From NCBI RefSeq assembly GCF_010892395.1, contig NZ_JAACKB010000241.1, positions 1 to 9,602 on the forward strand: a stretch of 9,602 bases of DNA, read 5' to 3'. A program made the translations under genes and the position numbers. Of the stretch, positions 5,638 through 9,602 are shown piece after piece; the first letter of the stretch is position 1, and every line of letters starts with the position of its first letter. The notes under the pieces are model-generated. The model was not told the DNA's origin. It saw only the letters and a program-made list of their open reading frames with translations, and did not search any database. This DNA comes from Sulfurovum sp. bin170 (GTDB taxonomy: Bacteria > Campylobacterota > Campylobacteria > Campylobacterales > Sulfurovaceae).

Positions 5638-8394
5638 ATGGATTTTAAAGATACACTACTACTCCCAAAGACAAAATTCCCAATGCGTGGAAACTTACCA
5701 AACAATGAACCAAAGCGATACAAAAAATGGTATAGCGAAAATATGTACGAGCAGATGAAAGCTAAAAGAGAGGGGGCTGAACTCTTTACTCTGCACGATG
5801 GTCCTCCTTATGCCAATGGTGATATTCATATCGGTCATGCTCTTAATAAAACTCTAAAAGATATTATCCTCAAATACAACTACTTTCAAGGGAAAGCTGT
5901 GCGAATGACTCCAGGTTGGGATTGTCATGGTCTGCCAATTGAGCAAAAAGTTGAAGATAAGATGGGGCGAAAGAAGAAAGAGACTCTATCTACCTCTAAA
6001 TTTAGAGAGATTTGTAGAATTACAGCAGAGAAGGCTTGGAAGGGTCAACGAGAGGGATTTAAGACTCTTGGGATTATGGCTGATTGGGAAAATCCTTACA
6101 TTACTATGGATTATAAGTTTGAAGCAAATATCTATAGAACGCTTTGTGAGATAGCAAAGAGAGGGTTGCTTGTTGAGCGACATAAGCCTATTTTTTGGTC
6201 TTGGGCGGCAAGAACAGCTTTGGCTGATGCAGAGGTTGAATATGAGGATAAAGAGGACTATACACTTTTTGTAGATTTTGAGCTAAATGATGAGGCAAAA
6301 GCTAAGTTAGGTCTGTCAGGAAAAGCAGGTGTTGTTATCTGGACAACGACCCCTTGGACTTTGCCATCAAATACAGGTATTTCGTTTAATCCTGAAGAGA
6401 ACTATGTGCTTACAGAGTCAGGTCATATTGTTGCAGAGGCTAGATATGCTGATATGCTAGAGCAAGAGGTAGTTTCAGGAGTGGTTGTCAAAACTATTCA
6501 GGCTAGAGAGTTTGAAAATCTAATCGCTACAAATCCATTAAATGGAAGAGAATCCAAGCTTATTTTGGGTGAGCATGTATTGATGGATGGTGGTACAGGT
6601 TGTGTTCACACAGCCCCTGGGCATGGTGAGGATGACTATAGAGTTGGGCTAAAATATAGTCTTGAAGTTTTAATGCCTGTTGATGAGAGAGGTTGTTTTG
6701 ATGAGTCTGTAGTGGGGCTTGGTCTGCTTCCTGATGCAGAGCAGTTTGTGGGGATGCACATCTTCAAGGCAAATGAGCCTATCTTGGAGCTTTTGGGTGA
6801 TTCTCTTCTTAAGTTAGGTAAGTTTACCCACTCATATCCTCACTGCTGGAGAACAAAAAAACCACTTATATATAGAGCGACCAATCAGTGGTTTATTGCG
6901 ATTGATGAGAAGCCAAACGATTCCAATGCTACTCTAAGAGAGAATGCTCTGTCGGCTATTGAAGATGTGAAATTCTATCCAGCAAGTTCAAGAAATAGAT
7001 TAAAACCGATGATAGAGGGGCGACCTGATTGGTGTATCTCTCGTCAGAGAAGTTGGGGTGTGCCTATAGCATTTTTTAGAATCAAGGCTACCAAAGAGGT
7101 GATTTTTGATGAAGATGTTCTTTCTTATGTCGCTTCTATCTTTGATGAGAAAGGTGCTGATGCTTGGTATGATATGGAGATTGCAGAGCTTTTACCAGTT
7201 GATTCAAAATACAACCCTAATGACCTTGAAAAATTAGAGGATATTTTGGATGTATGGTTTGATTCTGGCTCTACTTGGAATTCTGTGGTCAAGAGTGGCG
7301 AGTATGATGCAGGTGAGTATCCAACTTCACTATATATAGAAGGGAGTGACCAACATCGAGGATGGTTCCAATCTTCACTACTGTTGAGTTCAGCTATCAA
7401 TCAAATCTCACCATATAAGACGCTTATCACTCATGGTTTCACCGTAGATAAGAAGGGTGAGAAGATGTCAAAATCTAAGGGTAATGTTATCGCTCCTGAC
7501 AAGGTGATTAAGCAGTATGGTTCAGAGATTTTGAGACTTTGGGTTGCTCTTTCAGATTATCAGCAAGATTTGAAAATCTCTGATGGAATTTTGAAGCAGA
7601 CAGCAGAGCAGTATCGAAAACTAAGAAATACATTTAGATTTTTATTGGCAAATGTGGATGGGCTAGAAAAGGTTATAGAGCCAAGTGAGTATGGTGAACT
7701 TGATAGATGGATTCTTATCAAAGCTAGAGAGGTATTTGGTTCAGTCAATGCCTCTTTTGCCGAGAATGATTTCCTCCGAGGGTTCTCAATACTCAATAAT
7801 TTTGTAACCAATGAGCTAAGTGGTATCTATATGGATATTACCAAAGATAGACTCTACTGTGATGGTGCAGATTCTGCTACTAGAAAATCAACACAATCAG
7901 CAATGGTTTTGATTGCAAAATCAATGATGGGACTTGTGGCTCCTGTGCTTACTTATACGATGGATGAGATTTTGGACTATGCACCTGCTATTATCAAAGA
8001 TGATATGGAGTCTATATTTGACCTTGTGTATGAGGAGATTCCAGAGGTAGAGGCTAGTTTTGATGATACAATACTTCTACAAGCTAGAGATAGATTCTCG
8101 GAGTTGACAGACAAGCTCAAAAAAGAGAAGATTATTAAATCAGCACTAGAGCTTGAAATTATCGGAGATATTGGCTCATTTGCGATTAAAGATAGTAAAA
8201 ATTTAGAAGATTGGTTTATTGTTTCATGTATGAGAGAGTCATCTGATGCTGAACAAATGGGTTCGTTCGAGTTAGATGGTAAAACATTTACAGTTCATAA
8301 GGCAACAGCAGAAAAATGCCCAAGATGTTGGAGATTTACTTCTGATTCAGAAGAGTCTGCTTGTTCTCGATGTGCAGAGGTAGTTGATGTTTGA
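5638..8394 (+). CDS. ileS: Isoleucyl-tRNA synthetase
   Basis: 918 residues, complete, the expected length for a bacterial class I IleRS, which charges tRNA-Ile with isoleucine in the cytoplasm. The HIGH signature is HIGH itself (64-67, in NGDIHIGHALNK). The editing (CP1) domain that hydrolyses Val-tRNA-Ile starts with WTTTPWTLPSNTG (235-247). The KMSKS loop is intact (609-613, GEKMSKSKGN). The catalytic domain also shows DVWFDSGSTWNSV and SDQHRGWFQSSLL. The C-terminal zinc finger is present as Cys894, Cys897, Cys909 and Cys912. The ATG at 5638 is preceded by AAAAGG at 11 bases. The end overlaps a 38-codon ORF starting at 8387. No T-box sequence is visible in the leader. Confidence 0.99.
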   Translation: MDFKDTLLLPKTKFPMRGNLPNNEPKRYKKWYSENMYEQMKAKREGAELFTLHDGPPYANGDIHIGHALNKTLKDIILKYNYFQGKAVRMTPGWDCHGLPIEQKVEDKMGRKKKETLSTSKFREICRITAEKAWKGQREGFKTLGIMADWENPYITMDYKFEANIYRTLCEIAKRGLLVERHKPIFWSWAARTALADAEVEYEDKEDYTLFVDFELNDEAKAKLGLSGKAGVVIWTTTPWTLPSNTGISFNPEENYVLTESGHIVAEARYADMLEQEVVSGVVVKTIQAREFENLIATNPLNGRESKLILGEHVLMDGGTGCVHTAPGHGEDDYRVGLKYSLEVLMPVDERGCFDESVVGLGLLPDAEQFVGMHIFKANEPILELLGDSLLKLGKFTHSYPHCWRTKKPLIYRATNQWFIAIDEKPNDSNATLRENALSAIEDVKFYPASSRNRLKPMIEGRPDWCISRQRSWGVPIAFFRIKATKEVIFDEDVLSYVASIFDEKGADAWYDMEIAELLPVDSKYNPNDLEKLEDILDVWFDSGSTWNSVVKSGEYDAGEYPTSLYIEGSDQHRGWFQSSLLLSSAINQISPYKTLITHGFTVDKKGEKMSKSKGNVIAPDKVIKQYGSEILRLWVALSDYQQDLKISDGILKQTAEQYRKLRNTFRFLLANVDGLEKVIEPSEYGELDRWILIKAREVFGSVNASFAENDFLRGFSILNNFVTNELSGIYMDITKDRLYCDGADSATRKSTQSAMVLIAKSMMGLVAPVLTYTMDEILDYAPAIIKDDMESIFDLVYEEIPEVEASFDDTILLQARDRFSELTDKLKKEKIIKSALELEIIGDIGSFAIKDSKNLEDWFIVSCMRESSDAEQMGSFELDGKTFTVHKATAEKCPRCWRFTSDSEESACSRCAEVVDV

Positions 8395-8503
8395 TTTGAG
8401 TCAGCCAATTGGTAACGATGTTATCATTGGCTCTATTATTTTTATCTTTGCTGTTGTGGGAGTAGGGCTTTTGGTGGTGGAGTATTACAAAAAGAAGAGA
8501 TGA
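8387..8503 (+). CDS. Small single-pass membrane protein coupled to ileS
   Basis: A 38-residue ORF starting MFDLSQPIGNDV, 8 bases before the end of ileS in another frame. It has a good ribosome binding site, AGAGG (8376-8380), 6 bases upstream inside ileS. Residues 12-31 (VIIGSIIFIFAVVGVGLLVV) form one hydrophobic helix, followed by EYYKKKR. The positive tail suggests an N-out, C-in orientation by the positive-inside rule. It ends in TGA within a hairpin. The start, ribosome binding site, helix and basic tail together make a real gene more likely than chance. Its function is unknown. Confidence 0.72.
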   Translation: MFDLSQPIGNDVIIGSIIFIFAVVGVGLLVVEYYKKKR

Positions 8504-8523
8504 GAAGTCTTAAAACTTCTCAT
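8500..8523. terminator. Hairpin shared by two convergent gene ends
   Basis: A perfect 9-bp stem, ATGAGAAGT with ACTTCTCAT, around the loop CTTAAA. It contains the TGA of the small membrane protein gene and the TAA of the opposing gene. On the minus strand it is followed by CTCTTCTTTTTG, a T-rich tail, so it may act as an intrinsic terminator for the minus-strand gene. On the plus strand the following AAAGAGC is not U-rich, so termination of the ileS unit there is less certain. Confidence 0.55.
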
Positions 8524-8974
8524 AAAGAGCTAACACCTGACTATTTGGTTCAGTTTGATTCATATGTTGAGTAACAAGTGTAGAGATTTTCTGTTTTTGT
8601 AAATATCTGTTATATGATTTAGTGTAGAGTTCAACAGCTTGATTTACTTCTGTCTCAATTTCGTTAAGCGATGAGCTATCGAGAGTATCCTTTTCACTGT
8701 TCCATAGTTTTTTTATCTCAACAAGTTTTGCTCTAATATCTGTTATCTCTGTTCCCTTCAGATTTAGGCTACTATCACTATGAATGAGTCCATTTAAAAT
8801 TTTGGAAAACTTTTTCTTGTTCTCTTCATTTACCCCTTTAGTCATCTTTTCCAATATTACTCTCTCCTCTTTAACTAATTTCATGTCATTTAGCAGAAGA
8901 TAGTTGCTTGATGAAGCAAAGATTGAGGTTGTGAGCAGTGCAGTTAGAGTTAGATGTTTAGTAAATGTTTTCAT
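8510..8974 (-). CDS. Secreted helical protein, PilJ-like (type IV pili MCP N-terminal-like) domain
   Basis: 154 residues. The N-terminus (1-22, MKTFTKHLTLTALLTTSIFASS) is a signal peptide with a likely cut after IFA or FAS, so the mature protein is periplasmic or exported. The rest is helical and charged. The pattern FSKILNGLIHSDSSLNL, later LVEIKKLW and a final long helix resembles the PilJ sensor-type domain, a helical bundle often found in chemoreceptor N-termini and, in Campylobacterota, as free periplasmic proteins. The family's QRMLSQ-like motif is not recognisable, so the match is weak. There is no membrane anchor or signalling domain. The ATG at 8974 has an AAAGGA site 6 bases upstream, and a TATAAT lies at 9002-9007. 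Its stop codon lies in the shared hairpin. Confidence 0.7.
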   Translation of the reverse strand: MKTFTKHLTLTALLTTSIFASSSNYLLLNDMKLVKEERVILEKMTKGVNEENKKKFSKILNGLIHSDSSLNLKGTEITDIRAKLVEIKKLWNSEKDTLDSSSLNEIETEVNQAVELYTKSYNRYLQKQKISTLVTQHMNQTEPNSQVLALYEKF

Positions 8975-9001
8975 TGAGTATCCTTTTGTTTGGCTTGAGA
9001 A

Positions 9002-9007
9002 ATTATA
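9002..9007 (-). promoter_or_regulatory. -10 box of the PilJ-like gene
   Basis: TATAAT on the minus strand, about 28 bases before the ATG at 8974, predicting a start near 8995. A 10-base palindrome, TTCTTAAGAA (9017-9026), lies just upstream, around where a -35 would be. It may be a binding site or chance. Confidence 0.45.
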
Positions 9008-9071
9008 TAGTTTATATTCTTAAGAATTGATTAATAATGTTATTTTGTAAGAGTCATAAGTCTTAACAGAG

Positions 9072-9077
9072 TATAAT
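9072..9077 (+). promoter_or_regulatory. Orphan -10 box
   Basis: TATAAT on the plus strand (in GAGTATAATG), followed 14 bases later by AAAGGA (9091-9096) and an ATG at 9100. No long gene follows on this strand before the window ends. Confidence 0.4.
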
Positions 9078-9099
9078 GAAAAAAATTAATAAAGGATTT

Positions 9100-9150
9100 A
9101 TGCTTAATGCCTTAGCCAAAAATCACCCCCTAAGCAATCCTGAAGATTAG
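9100..9150 (+). CDS. Possible 16-residue ORF or gene remnant
   Basis: ATG to TAG encodes MLNALAKNHPLSNPED. It is preceded by a promoter-like TATAAT and an AAAGGA, but the gap from AAAGGA to ATG is only 3 bases, which is short. The peptide has no recognisable feature. It may be the start of a decayed gene, a tiny peptide, or chance. The following gene is on the opposite strand, so this is not its leader. Confidence 0.2.
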   Translation: MLNALAKNHPLSNPED

Positions 9151-9168
9151 ACTAAGAGTTAGAACGCA

Positions 9169-9597
9169 CTAAGTGAGTCGTCTGCCCCATTTGAAAAATC
9201 TTTTATACTCTCTTAGGGGGCTGATGACTATTCGTTTGTGAAATCTACTAGCATGGATAAATTTTCCTCTGCCTAGATAGATGCCTACATGGTCAACTAT
9301 GGTACTTTTTTTTGAGTGAAAAAATATCAAATCACCTTTTTGAAGTTGATTCTTTCTGATTTTCTCTCCGATTTGTGCTTGGTCTTTTGAGAGTCTAGGA
9401 ATATCAATTCCATTTTTCTCAAATACCTCTTTTGTAAATCCAGAGCAGTCATATTTGTAGGGACCATTCCCACCCCATTTATAGGTTTTGCCGAGCATTG
9501 ATTTTGCAATTGACTCAATATAGAACGAGTTTGCTTCTAGTAGTGAAGAGAAACTGAATGTTACTCCACATATTAAAAATAACTTTTTAAAAAACAT
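9169..9597 (-). CDS. Secreted NlpC/P60 family cell-wall peptidase
   Basis: 142 residues. An N-terminal hydrophobic signal peptide (about 1-22, ending LLEA) sends it to the periplasm. The NlpC/P60 domain follows (about 25-140), with the catalytic cysteine in YDCSGFT (Cys51), the histidine in DHVGIYLG (His103) and the third polar residue in FIHAS (His115). YKWGGNGPYKYDCSGF and KGDLIFF are typical of the family, which cuts stem peptides of peptidoglycan, often between D-glutamate (gamma) and meso-diaminopimelate. There are no SH3 or LysM targeting domains, so it is a minimal enzyme. The ATG at 9597 gives a normal signal peptide; only 5 bases lie beyond it, so its ribosome binding site and promoter are outside the window. 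Confidence 0.92.
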   Translation of the reverse strand: MFFKKLFLICGVTFSFSSLLEANSFYIESIAKSMLGKTYKWGGNGPYKYDCSGFTKEVFEKNGIDIPRLSKDQAQIGEKIRKNQLQKGDLIFFHSKKSTIVDHVGIYLGRGKFIHASRFHKRIVISPLREYKRFFKWGRRLT

Positions 9598-9602
9598 TAA
9601 TA

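Noticed and set aside
9126..9220. Inverted 9-mers CCCCCTAAG (9126-9134) and CTTAGGGGG (9212-9220)
   Set aside because: Short, widely separated and partly inside the NlpC/P60 coding sequence; a match of this length is plausible by chance.

Overview
The window looks like chromosomal DNA of a Campylobacterota (epsilonproteobacterial) organism, perhaps related to Sulfurovum or Sulfurimonas. The signs are low GC, TATAAT-type -10 boxes with T-rich upstream sequence and little -35 conservation, a stand-alone CinA C-terminal domain protein, and the character of the IleRS and DEAD-box proteins. This assignment is inference from style; no 16S or other marker is present.

Left part (1-2897). A tRNA-Lys(UUU) gene on the minus strand has a near-perfect sigma-70 promoter. 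Next, also on the minus strand, is a short CinA-domain amidohydrolase gene. It is divergent from a two-gene plus-strand unit: a DUF234-like (PD-(D/E)XK fold) protein whose stop codon directly abuts the ATG of an RhlE-like DEAD-box RNA helicase.

Middle part (2898-5637). This is an accessory-looking block between the helicase and ileS. It holds a minus-strand gene fusing a class I SAM-dependent methyltransferase to a transglutaminase-like cysteine protease domain. Behind it are a pair of inverted REP-like units, an AT-rich non-coding stretch, a RelE/ParE-type toxin-antitoxin pair, a 5'-truncated minus-strand gene fragment, a short degraded copy of the 3' end of the helicase gene, and a second REP-like hairpin element in the ileS leader. 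The copied helicase tail next to ileS suggests that helicase and ileS were once adjacent, and that the block arrived by a recombination event that left this scar.

Right part (5638-9602). ileS is complete. A 38-residue single-pass membrane protein starts inside its last codons and was not in the longer-ORF set. Converging on it is a secreted, PilJ-like helical protein gene; the two 3' ends share one hairpin. A short intergenic region holds an orphan promoter-like sequence with a 16-codon ORF. The window ends with a secreted NlpC/P60 cell-wall hydrolase gene on the minus strand.

Most of the window is ordinary core genome. The best leads are the recombination scar with its truncated gene, the methyltransferase-transglutaminase fusion, the conserved-looking mini-protein coupled to ileS, and the DUF234-like/helicase pair in which the nuclease-type motif has lost its acidic residue. 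I do not see a clearly new multi-gene system.
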